From assembly GCA_938036835.1 (NCBI GenBank), contig CALHWB010000034.1:1-20622 (forward strand): a stretch of DNA of 20,622 bases. Direction: 5' to 3'. The DNA comes from an uncultured Propionibacterium sp. GTDB taxonomy: Bacteria; Actinomycetota; Actinomycetes; Propionibacteriales; Propionibacteriaceae. This document shows, piece by piece, positions 1 through 8,537 of the stretch. The notes beneath the pieces are model-generated. The model made no database searches and was not told the origin of the DNA. It saw nothing but the letters and a program-made list of their open reading frames with translations. Each line of letters begins with the position of its first letter. Position 1 is the stretch's first letter. Both the position numbers and the translations under genes were made by a program.

Positions 1-788
1 AGCCCACCCGGGCGGCCGGCAGCGCCGCCGCGCAGGATGACCGGGCCGCCGGCCGGGCGACCGGGTCGGGGTCACCACCGACCCCGGGCGGCCGCAAGGT
101 CAGCACCCTGCTGGTGGGTGTTCTGGCCGGGGTGCTCATTGGGGCGACCGCGATCACCTCCCGGGGCGCCGATCTGCGTCCCGAACAGACCGGCGATCTG
201 GCCCAGTTGGCCGCCGGGCAGGAGAAACGCAACTCGGCGCTGGCGGCTACGGCATCCGCCTTGGCCGAGCAGAACGATAAGCTCGCCGCCGCCCAGGGGG
301 TGACCCCGCCGCCCCCGGATGAATCCCAGCAGGAATTGGGGCAGCTCGCCGGCCTGGCCGGGGTGCATGGGCCGGCCGTCCAGGTGCGGCTCACCGACGC
401 CCCGACCGATTTCGCCCCGCCCGGGGTCGATGGGGATCTGCTGGTAGTCCACGAACAGGACATCCAGCAGGTCGTCAACGCCTTGTGGACGGGCGGTGCC
501 GAGGCGATGACCATTCAGGGCCAGCGGGTGATTGCGACCACGGCGGTGAAATGCGTTGGCAACACGGTGGTTTTGCAGGGGGTGCCCTATGCGCCGCCCT
601 ATGTGATCACCGCGATCGGCGATCAGGGCCGGCTGGAGGCGGCGCTGGCGGCCGATCCGAAGGTGCAGATCTATCGTCAATATGCCCAAGTCTATCATCT
701 TGGCTACGCCGAACAGCGTCTAGACGATGTTGAGATGCCGGCCTACACCGGTCCACTGCCCCAGCAGGCCAGTGCCGGGGGAGGCTGA
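1..788 (+). CDS. DUF881 family membrane protein, 5' partial
   Basis: The frame is open from the left edge (first full codon at position 3) to a TGA at 786-788, so the true start lies upstream. An apparent GTG start at 114 falls inside the membrane helix and is unlikely. From the edge the protein reads: a Pro/Ala/Gly-rich cytoplasmic stretch, one transmembrane helix (about residues 32-52, KVSTLLVGVLAGVLIGATAI), an Ala/Glu-rich likely coiled coil (about 60-95), then an extracytoplasmic domain with the DUF881 pattern (GLAGVHGPAVQVRLTDAP, later VVHEQDIQQVVNALW). It sits just before the trpG-like gene, as the DUF881 gene Rv0012 does in Mycobacterium, next to the division locus. The molecular function of the family is not established. 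A link to cell division is inferred from context only. Confidence 0.85.
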   Translation, partial: PTRAAGSAAAQDDRAAGRATGSGSPPTPGGRKVSTLLVGVLAGVLIGATAITSRGADLRPEQTGDLAQLAAGQEKRNSALAATASALAEQNDKLAAAQGVTPPPPDESQQELGQLAGLAGVHGPAVQVRLTDAPTDFAPPGVDGDLLVVHEQDIQQVVNALWTGGAEAMTIQGQRVIATTAVKCVGNTVVLQGVPYAPPYVITAIGDQGRLEAALAADPKVQIYRQYAQVYHLGYAEQRLDDVEMPAYTGPLPQQASAGGG

Positions 789-796
789 GCCGGCCG

Positions 797-817
797 GGAC
801 CGCCGCCTGGCGGGTCC
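797..817 (+). terminator. hairpin after the DUF881 gene, possible terminator
   Basis: GGACC-GCC (797-804) pairs with GGC-GGTCC (809-817, one bulged G at 812) around a GCCT loop, 8 nt after the stop codon. There is no T tract, so this is only a candidate. The rest of the 121-nt gap before the amidotransferase gene shows no convincing promoter. Confidence 0.3.
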
Positions 818-909
818 GGGTCGGGCTGGCCGCTGGGCACGATGCTGGCTGCGATGGCTCCGGCGGGCATCGTCCGGCCGGGGCACCGCTACCGGCCAGA
901 ATGGATCGC

Positions 910-1542
910 ATGACTCGAATCCTGGTGATCGACAACTACGATTCGTTCGTGTTCAACATCGTGCACTATCTGGCGCAGATCGGCGCCGAGGTGACGGTGT
1001 GGCGCAATGACGATGCCCGGTTTGAGACCGCCGGGTGGCTGCCCGGTTTCGATGGGGTGCTGCTTTCGCCCGGGCCGGGCGCCCCCGAGGACGCGGGCGT
1101 CTGCGTCGAGGTGGTACGCAGCCTGGCCGGCCGGCTGCCGGTCTTCGGGGTCTGCCTGGGCCTACAGGCGATCGCGGTCGCTCATGGCGCGGTGGTCGGC
1201 CGGGCGCCGGAGCTATTGCACGGCAAGACCTCGGCGATCCACCACGACGGCCGCGGCGTGTTCGCCGGGCTGCCCGATCCGTTCACCGCCACCCGTTATC
1301 ATTCGCTGGCGATCGTCCCCGAGACCCTGCCGGACGAGTTGACGGTCTCTGCCTGGACCGAGACCGGCGTGATCATGGCCATTCGGCATCGGGGGCTGCC
1401 CATCGAGGCGGTGCAGTTCCACCCCGAATCGGTACTTACCGAATGCGGCCATCTGTTGCTGGCCAATTGGCTGGTGGCCTGCGGGGACGCCACCGCTCCC
1501 GGGCGGGCGGCCGGGTTGTCGCCGCTGATCGCGATCGGCTGA
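910..1542 (+). CDS. trpG: glutamine amidotransferase, anthranilate/aminodeoxychorismate synthase component II
   Basis: This class I glutamine amidotransferase releases ammonia from glutamine for a chorismate-using partner (anthranilate synthase, or aminodeoxychorismate synthase in folate synthesis). The protein has 210 residues, the usual single-domain size. It opens with MTRILVIDNYDSFVFN and has the nucleophile elbow GVCLGLQAIA (Cys82), an LLHGKTS segment (about 102-108), TATRYHSL (127-133) and the catalytic FHPES (His171, Glu173). The residue after GVCLG is Leu, where His is common in this family. ATG910 is preferred because the conserved N-terminus starts there. ATG901 would add three residues, and neither has a clear ribosome site. 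Order DUF881 > this gene, facing pknB, is that of Mycobacterium Rv0012-Rv0014c, where it is annotated trpG. pabA is an equally possible name. No synthase component I is in the window. Confidence 0.9.
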   Translation: MTRILVIDNYDSFVFNIVHYLAQIGAEVTVWRNDDARFETAGWLPGFDGVLLSPGPGAPEDAGVCVEVVRSLAGRLPVFGVCLGLQAIAVAHGAVVGRAPELLHGKTSAIHHDGRGVFAGLPDPFTATRYHSLAIVPETLPDELTVSAWTETGVIMAIRHRGLPIEAVQFHPESVLTECGHLLLANWLVACGDATAPGRAAGLSPLIAIG

Positions 1543-1550
1543 GGCGGCCA

Positions 1551-1567
1551 CCGGCTGCTCTGGCCGG
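1551..1567. terminator. inverted repeat between convergent trpG and pknB
   Basis: CCGGC (1551-1555) and GCCGG (1563-1567) with a 7-nt loop lie in the 43-nt gap between two convergent genes. The stem is short and has no T tract. It could end transcription from either side, but the support is weak. Confidence 0.25.
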
Positions 1568-1585
1568 GGTGCCGGTGTGCTGGGG

Positions 1586-3628
1586 TCATCTGGTGGTGGC
1601 GGTCGTGGTCGGGTTGGTGGTAGCCGATGCCGACGATGAACTGGGGGCGGTGGCGCTGACCGGCTTTACCACTTGCAGGATGATTTCGGTACGTGCTCGA
1701 TCGTGTTGGCCGCCGGTCGGGCTCTGGCCGATCACGGTGCCCGCCTGGGCGGCCGACCCTTCGACATACTGGACGGTGATGTTCTTGTCCAGGAAGCCCT
1801 CTTCGATCAGCTTCGCCTTGGCGTCCTGCTCGGTGAGGCTGCGGACATTGGGCAGCTCCGAGCGGCCCGTGGCCAGATAGATGGTGATCTGCTGGCCCGA
1901 GGCGAGTGCGGCACCCGCCTCCGGGCTGGTGCGCACCACCTGATCGGCGACATAGTCTAGGGGTTCGTCGCCGGCCGAGGCGTCGAGGAATTTGACGTCG
2001 GTGAAACCCAGCGCGGCGAGCGTAGTCACGGCCTCGGCGCGCGGTTTGCCCGTCAGATCGGGCATCTGCGTGCGGCCCGAAGCCACATACAAGGTGACCT
2101 GCTGATCGGTGCTGGCCTGCTCGCCCTCGCCGGGCACCACCTCGACGACCTCGCCCTTCTTGGCATTCACGGTGTCGTTGGTGGCCGGCGCGGCCAGCGT
2201 CTGGATGTTCGTGAAACCCGTCTCGGTCAACAGCTTGCGGGCCTCCTCTTCTTGCTTGCCGACCAGCCCCGCCGGGATTTTGGCCATCGGCGGGCCATCG
2301 TTGATGGTGATCGTCACCGTGCTGCCCACCTGGACCGGTTCGCCGCCGTTGGGGTTCTGAGCGGTGACCGTGCCCTTGCCGGCGGCCGGGCCGGATTCGT
2401 GCTTGACCTGGGGGGTGAGCTTGGACTGTTCCAGCAGTTGCACCGCGGCCTCCTCCTGGAAGCCCAGCACGGTCGGCACCTGGACGATGTTCTTGGTCGG
2501 GTCGGGGCTGAGCAGCCGCCAGGCGAACACTCCCAGCGCCCCCAGCACCAGCACCAGCAGTCCGATCAGCACGAAAGTGGCCGGCGATATCTTGCGTTTG
2601 GCCGGTGGTTCTGCGTCCTCGTCTTCGTAGTCTTCGTGATTGTCGTAGTCGCCGGCCGGTTCTCGGTAGGCTGGCTCGGGATCGTAGTAGGGGTCCTCAT
2701 CGACCGGCAGCGCCCGGGTGGGGGCATTCGAGACCGGGCTGCCCATCGCGACCACCGATGGCACCCGGGCGGTCACCGCCTGCCCGTTCAGCAGCCGCCA
2801 GCAGTCGTCCCGCATCGCCTTGGCCGACTGATAGCGGTCCTCGGTGCGCTTGGCGAGCGCCTTCATCACGATCGCGTCCATCTCTGGAGTGATCTCGGGG
2901 TCGAGCTGGCTCGGCGGCACCGGCATCTCCCGCACATGCTGGTAGGCCACCGATACCGGGGAATCCCCGATGAACGGCGGCCGGCCCGTCAACAGTTCGT
3001 ATAGCAGGCAGCCGGCCGAGTAGATATCGCTGCGGGCATCCACCTGCTCGCCGCGGGCCTGCTCGGGCGATAGATACTGGGCGGTGCCGATCACCGCGGC
3101 GGTTTGAGTCATCGTGGCCGCGGTGTCGGAGACCGCCCGGGCGATCCCGAAATCCATCACCTTGACCTGACCGGACGGGGTGATCATCACATTGGCGGGT
3201 TTGATGTCCCGGTGGACGATGTCGTTCTTGTGGGAAAAGCTGAGGGCTTCCAGCACCCCCATGGTGTACTCGAAGGCCTTCTCGGGCTGGATCGGCTGGC
3301 CGCGGCGCAGCAGATCCCGCAGGGTCAGGCCCTCGACGAGTTCCATCACGATATAGGGCACCATGGTGCCCGAAGTGGGATCCACCTTCTCGCCGGTGTC
3401 GTAGACGCTGACGATATTGGGATGGTTCAGTCCGGCCGCCGATTGGGCTTCGCGCTGGAACCGGGCCTGGAAGATCTGATCGGTGGCCAGATCGACCCGC
3501 AATCGTTTCACGGCAACCTGCCGGTCCAACCGGCGGTCCCTGGCCCGCCAGACCTCGGCCATACCGCCCCGGCCGATGACCTCTTCAAGCTGATAGCGCC
3601 CGCCCAGGATGATGGGTTCGTCGGTCAT
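1586..3628 (-). CDS. pknB: Ser/Thr protein kinase PknB with four PASTA domains
   Basis: This is a membrane receptor kinase that controls peptidoglycan synthesis and division; the PASTA domains are known to bind muropeptides or lipid II. It has 680 residues. The kinase domain (about 11-275) has the P-loop GRGGMAEVW (19-27), Lys41, HRDIKPAN (139-146) and DFG (159-161). The activation loop has Thr172, Thr174 and Thr176 in TMTQTAAVIGTAQYLSPEQ, very like mycobacterial PknB. An acidic juxtamembrane linker (about 285-345) and one transmembrane helix (about 349-371) follow, then four PASTA repeats (about 380-443, 447-517, 519-587, 589-655) and a Ser/Thr-rich tail. ATG3628 has the ribosome site AGGAAAGG and begins MTDEPIILGGRY. 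The open frame runs 70 codons further upstream, but that part is non-coding in character. It is the last gene of the fhaA operon, 127 nt after pbpA, where pknA would normally lie. Confidence 0.97.
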   Translation of the reverse strand: MTDEPIILGGRYQLEEVIGRGGMAEVWRARDRRLDRQVAVKRLRVDLATDQIFQARFQREAQSAAGLNHPNIVSVYDTGEKVDPTSGTMVPYIVMELVEGLTLRDLLRRGQPIQPEKAFEYTMGVLEALSFSHKNDIVHRDIKPANVMITPSGQVKVMDFGIARAVSDTAATMTQTAAVIGTAQYLSPEQARGEQVDARSDIYSAGCLLYELLTGRPPFIGDSPVSVAYQHVREMPVPPSQLDPEITPEMDAIVMKALAKRTEDRYQSAKAMRDDCWRLLNGQAVTARVPSVVAMGSPVSNAPTRALPVDEDPYYDPEPAYREPAGDYDNHEDYEDEDAEPPAKRKISPATFVLIGLLVLVLGALGVFAWRLLSPDPTKNIVQVPTVLGFQEEAAVQLLEQSKLTPQVKHESGPAAGKGTVTAQNPNGGEPVQVGSTVTITINDGPPMAKIPAGLVGKQEEEARKLLTETGFTNIQTLAAPATNDTVNAKKGEVVEVVPGEGEQASTDQQVTLYVASGRTQMPDLTGKPRAEAVTTLAALGFTDVKFLDASAGDEPLDYVADQVVRTSPEAGAALASGQQITIYLATGRSELPNVRSLTEQDAKAKLIEEGFLDKNITVQYVEGSAAQAGTVIGQSPTGGQHDRARTEIILQVVKPVSATAPSSSSASATTNPTTTATTR

Positions 3629-3755
3629 CACGCCTTTCCTTTCCAGCCCGCCGGGTGGCTGCCGCGCCCTGTCGCTGCCCGGTCGGCTATCGGGCGACCG
3701 AACCATTGTGGACGGTGAAGATGAAGGCAGGCTGAGAATCTGCTGTGGGATTCGA
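3629..3755 (-). other. 127-nt gap between pbpA and pknB, at the usual pknA position
   Basis: In mycobacteria pknA lies between pbpA and pknB. Here there is only a 127-nt spacer with no kinase-like reading frame. It contains a 6-bp inverted repeat, CGGTCG (3680-3685) and CGACCG (3695-3700), with a 9-nt loop, and the pknB ribosome site next to 3629. I see no convincing -35/-10 pair, though a spacer this long could carry an internal pknB promoter. Confidence 0.5.
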
Positions 3756-5162
3756 TCACTCGATCGCCTCCAGCATCGCGCGCGCCACCGGGTTGGCGGT
3801 CTCGCCCTGGGGATCGGCCAGGTATACCGCAACGGCAACGTGCTTTTCTGCGGCGTAGCCGGTGAACCAGGAGTGGGAGGCCGCCTGGGGCAGGGTTTCG
3901 GCGGTACCGGTCTTGCCGCCGATCGTCAGCCCATCGATCTGCACATCGGTGGCCGTGCCGGACTGCACCACGTGCACCATCATCTGCTGCAATACGCTCG
4001 CGTTGGCTGCCGGCATGGCCTGCCCCCGGCTGCTCGGCTGATGACTGCTCAACACCCGCTGGTTGGCGTCTCGGACCTCCTGGACGACATAGGGCGACAT
4101 CACCTTGCCGTTGTTGGCGATCCCGCCGGCGAGCACGGCCATCTGCAGCGGGGTGGCCGCCACCTCGAACTGCCCGATCGCGCTCATCGCCAGTTGGGCT
4201 CCGTCGGGGTCCGCCGGGAAGGTGCTCACCGCCGAGCCGATATCGCCGCCGAAGCTGTCGTCGAAGCCGAACGCCTGCGCCTGCGCACGGATCTTGTCTG
4301 CTCCCAGACCGAGGGCGATGTTGGCGAAGGTGGTGTTGCAGGATAGCGTCAGCGCATGGTCCAGGGACTGCTGGCCGTTGCCGCAATCGGCCAGGTTCGG
4401 CAGCGTACGGGACGAGCCGGGCAGCGGCAACTCGGCCGGGGTGTCGATCATCGTCTCGGGCGTATACCCATTGGCCAGCGCGGCCGCGGCCACGACCAGT
4501 TTGAAGGTCGATCCCGGCGCGTGGATCTCCTGCATGGCCCGGTCGTTCATTGGCTGGCCGGGGTCGGCCATGAGTTGGTCCCAGGCCCGCTGGCTTGCGG
4601 CGAAGTCGGTACTGGCCAGCGGTGCCGGGTCGTAGCTTGGGGTGGAGACCCACGCTAGCACCGCACCGGTGGTGTAGTCGATGGCCACCGCCGCGCCTTC
4701 CCGGCCCGCCAGGGCATCCCAGGCGGCCTGCTGGGCGTGCGGTTGAATGGTGGTCTGCACCTGCCCGCCGGCCACCTGGTGGCCGGCCAGGATGTCCAGG
4801 ATCCGGCCGGCGAACTGGGCATCGGATTGCCCAACCAGTTCGGCATTGTAAAGCTGCTCCAGGCCGGTGCGGCCGTAGATATAGGAGTAGTAGCCGGTGA
4901 CGGGGGCGTACAGCGGCCCATTGAGGTATTCCCGCTGGTAGGCATAGGGGTGGGTGTTGGTGGGCACGTTCTGGACGACCGGGGTGTTGCCGACGAGGAT
5001 CGGGCCGCGGGGGCTGCCGAACTGTTCGTCCCGGACGCGGTTGTTGCTGGGGTAGTTGAGCAGGAACTCGCTGCGCGCCAGGTAGCTGACGGTCGCATTG
5101 ATCAGCAGGGCCAGGAACATCAGCCCGGCCACCAACGCCACCCCGCGAATCGACCGGTTCAT
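3756..5162 (-). CDS. pbpA: penicillin-binding protein 2 type transpeptidase PbpA
   Basis: This class B penicillin-binding protein crosslinks peptidoglycan outside the membrane and works with the SEDS polymerase encoded just upstream. It has 468 residues, near the size of mycobacterial PbpA. A short cytoplasmic N-terminus precedes one transmembrane helix (about 7-28). The dimerisation domain has SPRGPIL (50-56) and LYAPVTGYYS (84-93). The transpeptidase motifs are all present: SxxK as STFK (218-221, catalytic Ser218), SxN as SCN (274-276) and KTG (417-419). ATG5162 overlaps the rodA stop by 4 nt (ATGA) and has GGAAGGA about 8 nt upstream, so translation is probably coupled. It belongs to the fhaA-pknB operon. 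Confidence 0.96.
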   Translation of the reverse strand: MNRSIRGVALVAGLMFLALLINATVSYLARSEFLLNYPSNNRVRDEQFGSPRGPILVGNTPVVQNVPTNTHPYAYQREYLNGPLYAPVTGYYSYIYGRTGLEQLYNAELVGQSDAQFAGRILDILAGHQVAGGQVQTTIQPHAQQAAWDALAGREGAAVAIDYTTGAVLAWVSTPSYDPAPLASTDFAASQRAWDQLMADPGQPMNDRAMQEIHAPGSTFKLVVAAAALANGYTPETMIDTPAELPLPGSSRTLPNLADCGNGQQSLDHALTLSCNTTFANIALGLGADKIRAQAQAFGFDDSFGGDIGSAVSTFPADPDGAQLAMSAIGQFEVAATPLQMAVLAGGIANNGKVMSPYVVQEVRDANQRVLSSHQPSSRGQAMPAANASVLQQMMVHVVQSGTATDVQIDGLTIGGKTGTAETLPQAASHSWFTGYAAEKHVAVAVYLADPQGETANPVARAMLEAIE

Positions 5163-6577
5163 CGCGGCATCCTTCCGGCGTCGATGACCGCGGTGCGTTC
5201 GTCGCCCAGATCGACGACCACCGCCGCTGGCGCCGGCTGCGGTGCGCTGGGCCGTCTGGCCTGGTGGCTGATCAGCAACAGGCCGGCGACGATCACCCAG
5301 TTCGCGATCAGGGAACTGCCGCCCTGGGACATGAACGGTGTGGTCAGGCCGGTCAGCGGCAGCAGCCGGGTGACCCCGCCGATGATGGCGAAGATCTGCA
5401 GCGCGAAGACGAAACTGAACCCGGCCGCCAGCAGCTTGCCGAAGACCACCGTGGAGGTGAGGGCGGCCCGCAACCCGCGCGCCACCAGCAGCAGATAGAT
5501 CACGGTCACCGCGATCAACCCCACTAGGCCGAGTTCCTCGGCCACGGCCGCGGAGATGAAATCCGAATTGGCCACCGGGGTCAGGCCGGGCCGGCCCTGG
5601 CCCCAGCCACGGCCGAACAGGCCGCCCCAGGCGATACCGAATTGGGCGGTGATGATCTGGTAGTTGGTCTCGTAGTCCTCGAAGGGGTGCAGCCAACTCG
5701 ACACCCGGGTGGCCACATGCGGGGCCAGCCGCCCGATTATCGCCGCGGCGGCCGCAAACGCGCTGAGCCCGATCAACACCCAGCGCACCTGGCTGGTGGA
5801 TACATACAGCATCATCACGAACAGCCCGAAGAACAGCAGGGAGGTACCCAGGTCGTTTTCGAACACCAGCACCACCACGGCGGCCGCCCACATCACCCCG
5901 ATCGGGATCAGATCGCGCAACCGGGGCAACTGGATCCCCAGCAGCCGCCGGCCGGCCAGCTGCAACAGCTCGCGGTTCTCGGTGAGATAGGACGCAAAGG
6001 CCAGCGTCAACACGATCTTGGCGAGCTCGGCGGGCTGGAAGGACATGCCGGCTACCTGGATCCAGATCCGAGAGCCATTGGCCGCATTGTTCGGCGATGC
6101 CAGCCCGGGCACCAGCGGCAGCAGCAGAAACACCATGCCGACCAGGAACAGCAGATAGCCGAACCCCTGCAACACCCGGTAGTCCCGCACCAGCACCAGC
6201 ACCAGGACGAACAGGCAGACCCCCAACCCCGTCCACATCAGCTGCATCTGACCGTAGGCGGTGGGGGTATCCCAGCCGATGTCTATCCGGTGGATCATGG
6301 CCAGTCCGAGCCCGTTGAGGGCCAGCACGCAGGGCAGGATCACCGGATCCGCCCAGGGGATGCGTAGCCGTACCACCAGGTGGGCGCCGAGGCAGATGGC
6401 CAGCCAGATGGCAGCCATCAGACCCCATTGGGCGGGCACGGAACCCTCGCGGGCCAGATGGGTGAGCAGCCAGCCTCCGATCCCGAACAGGGCAGCCAAC
6501 AGGCACAACCCCAACTCGGCGTTTCGCTGCTGCCGGTAGATAACCACCGGTTGGCGGTCCGGGAGTGGGGTAGTCAT
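5159..6577 (-). CDS. rodA: SEDS peptidoglycan glycosyltransferase, RodA/FtsW family
   Basis: This is a polytopic membrane enzyme that polymerises lipid II into glycan strands, paired with the class B PBP that follows it. It has 472 residues with about ten hydrophobic helices. Family signatures are SRIWIQVAGMSFQPAELAKI (169-188), the catalytic-Asp region FENDLGTSLLFFG (Asp242), SSWLHPFEDYETNYQ (293-307), FGRGWGQG (321-328), SDFISAAVAEELG (338-350) and the late loop LLPLTGLTTPFMSQGGSSL. The C-terminus is a short cytoplasmic tail. ATG6577 overlaps the pstP stop in an ATGA and has AGAGG about 7 nt upstream. The open frame extends about 48 codons further into pstP without family similarity, so the later start is used. 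The name rodA follows the conserved position beside pbpA; ftsW is a less likely alternative. Confidence 0.95.
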   Translation of the reverse strand: MTTPLPDRQPVVIYRQQRNAELGLCLLAALFGIGGWLLTHLAREGSVPAQWGLMAAIWLAICLGAHLVVRLRIPWADPVILPCVLALNGLGLAMIHRIDIGWDTPTAYGQMQLMWTGLGVCLFVLVLVLVRDYRVLQGFGYLLFLVGMVFLLLPLVPGLASPNNAANGSRIWIQVAGMSFQPAELAKIVLTLAFASYLTENRELLQLAGRRLLGIQLPRLRDLIPIGVMWAAAVVVLVFENDLGTSLLFFGLFVMMLYVSTSQVRWVLIGLSAFAAAAAIIGRLAPHVATRVSSWLHPFEDYETNYQIITAQFGIAWGGLFGRGWGQGRPGLTPVANSDFISAAVAEELGLVGLIAVTVIYLLLVARGLRAALTSTVVFGKLLAAGFSFVFALQIFAIIGGVTRLLPLTGLTTPFMSQGGSSLIANWVIVAGLLLISHQARRPSAPQPAPAAVVVDLGDERTAVIDAGRMPR

Positions 6578-8037
6578 CCGCAGGCCTCTTGGTCGGGGCG
6601 CTGGCTGCCGCTCGGGCTTGGCGGGCTGGTCCCCGGTGAATCCGGGCTGCTTGGTGTGGCCGATGGCACCGGCTCGTCCGGACCGGTGGAGGGGCTTCCC
6701 GCCCGGCGCTCGGCTATGCATTTTTCGGCCAATTCGCCTAGGTGCACCAGTTGCCTGCGGGCTTCCTCGACCGAGTCGTAGCGCAGGTGCCCGGCCTGTA
6801 CCTCGCTGGCGTAGTAGGGCGGCAGGTCGGCGATGTTGATCTTGCTGGTCTCGACTATCTGGTACAGGCTAACCCCGAGCACCTCATCGTTGACGCCCTG
6901 GTGGATCGCCACCCGCTCGCCGTCGGGGCCGATGAAGTACTGGGTGCTCAGGAAGTATCTGCCGCCGAAATAGCCCCCGGCGAGCAATGCCAGGACCGCG
7001 ACGATCGAGGTGATCAGCGGTAGCAGCCGGCGTTTTCGACTGGGCAGATGCGGCTGGTAGCGGATCGCCTCGAACCGGTCGGGGTCGATCACTCCGGCGG
7101 GCAGCCCCTGCCCCGCCACCGTCAGCGGTGCCGGCGCGTTGGGTACCTGGCTGACCGGGGTGCGGCGGGTTTCCTCGGTACGGTCGCCCAGGTCGATGGT
7201 CCGGGAAATGTCCACGTCCGGGATCGTCACCTGTTCGGCCGCCCCCAGCACGGCCGGGGGAACGGCATCCAGCGCCGGATCGGCCTCGACCACATCGGCC
7301 ACCACGATGGTGATGTTGTCGAGGCCGCCGCCGCCGTGGGCCGCCGCGGTCAGATTGTCCACGATCTGGTCGAGTGGGGCCTGCGCGGTCAGGATGGGCT
7401 CGATGGCATCGTCCTCGACCATGCCGCACAGTCCATCGGAGCAGAACAGCAGCCGATCGCCGAGACGGGCGTCGATCAGTTCGAACTCCGGGGTGTGGGT
7501 GGGTTGCCCATTGAGCACCTTCAACAGCAGCGATCGGTGCGGATGATGGGCGGCCTCCTCGGGGGAGATCTTGCCCTCATCGACCAGCGACTGCACGAAG
7601 GAGTGATCGTGGGTGATCCTGCGCAGCTGGCCGTCACGCACCAGATAGCCCCGGGAATCGCCGATATGGCAGATGCCATATTGGGTGCCGGAGAACATGG
7701 CCCCGCACACGGTGGTGCCCATGCCTTCCAGGGAGTGGTCGCTGACCACCAGATCGGCCAGCGTGTCGTTCGCCTTGGCGAGCGCGCCGCCCAGCGCCAC
7801 CAGCATGTCCTCGCCCTGTAGCCGGGCGTTGGGGTTGTCGGGGTCGCCGGGATGGTTCTGGGAATCGGTGCGGCGCAGTTCGCGGATGGCCACCGAACTG
7901 GCCAGGTCGCCGGCCGCCGCGCCACCCATGCCGTCGGCCACCACGATCAGGCTGGGTGAGGTATAGGCCGAATCCTGGTTGTTCGTCCGCACCAGCCCGA
8001 TCTCGGAATGCGCCGCGTACTTCAAGGACAGGTTCAT
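6574..8037 (-). CDS. pstP: PP2C-type Ser/Thr protein phosphatase PstP
   Basis: This metal-dependent phosphatase reverses phosphorylation by PknB and acts on kinases and cell-wall targets at the membrane. It has 487 residues. The PP2C domain (about 5-250) has RTNNQD (17-22), VADGMGG (33-39), an EGMGTT segment (104-109), IGDSRGY (125-131), LLFCSDGL (196-203) and LDNITIVV (239-246), which supply the metal-binding aspartates. A linker, a transmembrane helix (about 338-356) and an extracytoplasmic domain with a Pro/Ser-rich end (about 450-480) follow, the layout of mycobacterial PstP. ATG8037 has GGAGGG 5-6 nt upstream and lies one nucleotide after the fhaB stop. The 3' end overlaps rodA by 4 nt. 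Confidence 0.96.
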   Translation of the reverse strand: MNLSLKYAAHSEIGLVRTNNQDSAYTSPSLIVVADGMGGAAAGDLASSVAIRELRRTDSQNHPGDPDNPNARLQGEDMLVALGGALAKANDTLADLVVSDHSLEGMGTTVCGAMFSGTQYGICHIGDSRGYLVRDGQLRRITHDHSFVQSLVDEGKISPEEAAHHPHRSLLLKVLNGQPTHTPEFELIDARLGDRLLFCSDGLCGMVEDDAIEPILTAQAPLDQIVDNLTAAAHGGGGLDNITIVVADVVEADPALDAVPPAVLGAAEQVTIPDVDISRTIDLGDRTEETRRTPVSQVPNAPAPLTVAGQGLPAGVIDPDRFEAIRYQPHLPSRKRRLLPLITSIVAVLALLAGGYFGGRYFLSTQYFIGPDGERVAIHQGVNDEVLGVSLYQIVETSKINIADLPPYYASEVQAGHLRYDSVEEARRQLVHLGELAEKCIAERRAGSPSTGPDEPVPSATPSSPDSPGTSPPSPSGSQRPDQEACG

Positions 8038-8038
8038 T

Positions 8039-8533
8039 TCAGCCCTCCAACCTCATCTGGGAGCGCCCGACCCGCACCACATCGCCGGGGGTGATCCGGG
8101 TCGGCTGGCTGATCTGCTGTCCGTTGACATATGTGCCGTTGGTTGAGGCCAGATCCTCCACCACGAAGCCCTCCTGATCCCGCCAGATCCGGGCGTGGCG
8201 GCTGGACGCGTAATCGTCGTCCACATCCAGGGCGCAGGACGCGGCCCGGCCCAGCAGGATCTCTTCGCCTGGCGCCGGTAGCCGGGCCGAGTTGCCCGCC
8301 GCCCGGCCGGTGGTGATGGTGATGTGGGTGGGCAGGCGTTCGGCTTGGCCTCCCGGGTCAAGGTGCGGGGGGTGCGACGCGCCGGCCGGGGGCTTGCCGG
8401 CCGCCGCCAATTCGGCTTCGGTGACCCGCCGCCCGAACAGGTCGGCGCGGATGGTGTTGACCACGAACAGGATGAACAGCCACATCAGCAGCAAAAAGGC
8501 GATCTTCAGGGCGGCCAGCAGCAGGGTGCTCAA
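8039..8533 (-). CDS. fhaB: FHA domain membrane protein FhaB (FipA-like)
   Basis: The FHA domain binds phosphothreonine and links the Ser/Thr kinases to the division machinery; the mycobacterial counterpart Rv0019c (FhaB/FipA) does this. With the TTG start at 8533 the protein has 164 residues: a transmembrane helix at once (about 4-27, ALKIAFLLLMWLFILFVV), a linker, and an FHA domain (about 69-163) with ILLGR (92-96), YASSRHAR (108-115), EDLASTNGTYVNG (126-138) and VVRVGRSQMRL. No ATG is available near the expected N-terminus. TTG8533 lies 4 nt past the fhaA stop and gives the expected helix-first form; earlier in-frame starts would overlap fhaA. The ribosome site is weak, so translation may depend on fhaA. 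Confidence 0.9.
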   Translation of the reverse strand: MSTLLLAALKIAFLLLMWLFILFVVNTIRADLFGRRVTEAELAAAGKPPAGASHPPHLDPGGQAERLPTHITITTGRAAGNSARLPAPGEEILLGRAASCALDVDDDYASSRHARIWRDQEGFVVEDLASTNGTYVNGQQISQPTRITPGDVVRVGRSQMRLEG

Positions 8534-8537
8534 TTGG

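Noticed and set aside
727..909. N-terminal extension of the trpG frame to position 727
   Set aside because: It overlaps the DUF881 gene, has no amidotransferase similarity, and the conserved N-terminus begins at ATG910.
3756..6506. 916-residue minus-strand frame across rodA and pbpA
   Set aside because: Only its last 468 residues are a real protein (pbpA). The upstream part is a shadow frame of rodA, which has clear SEDS motifs in another frame.
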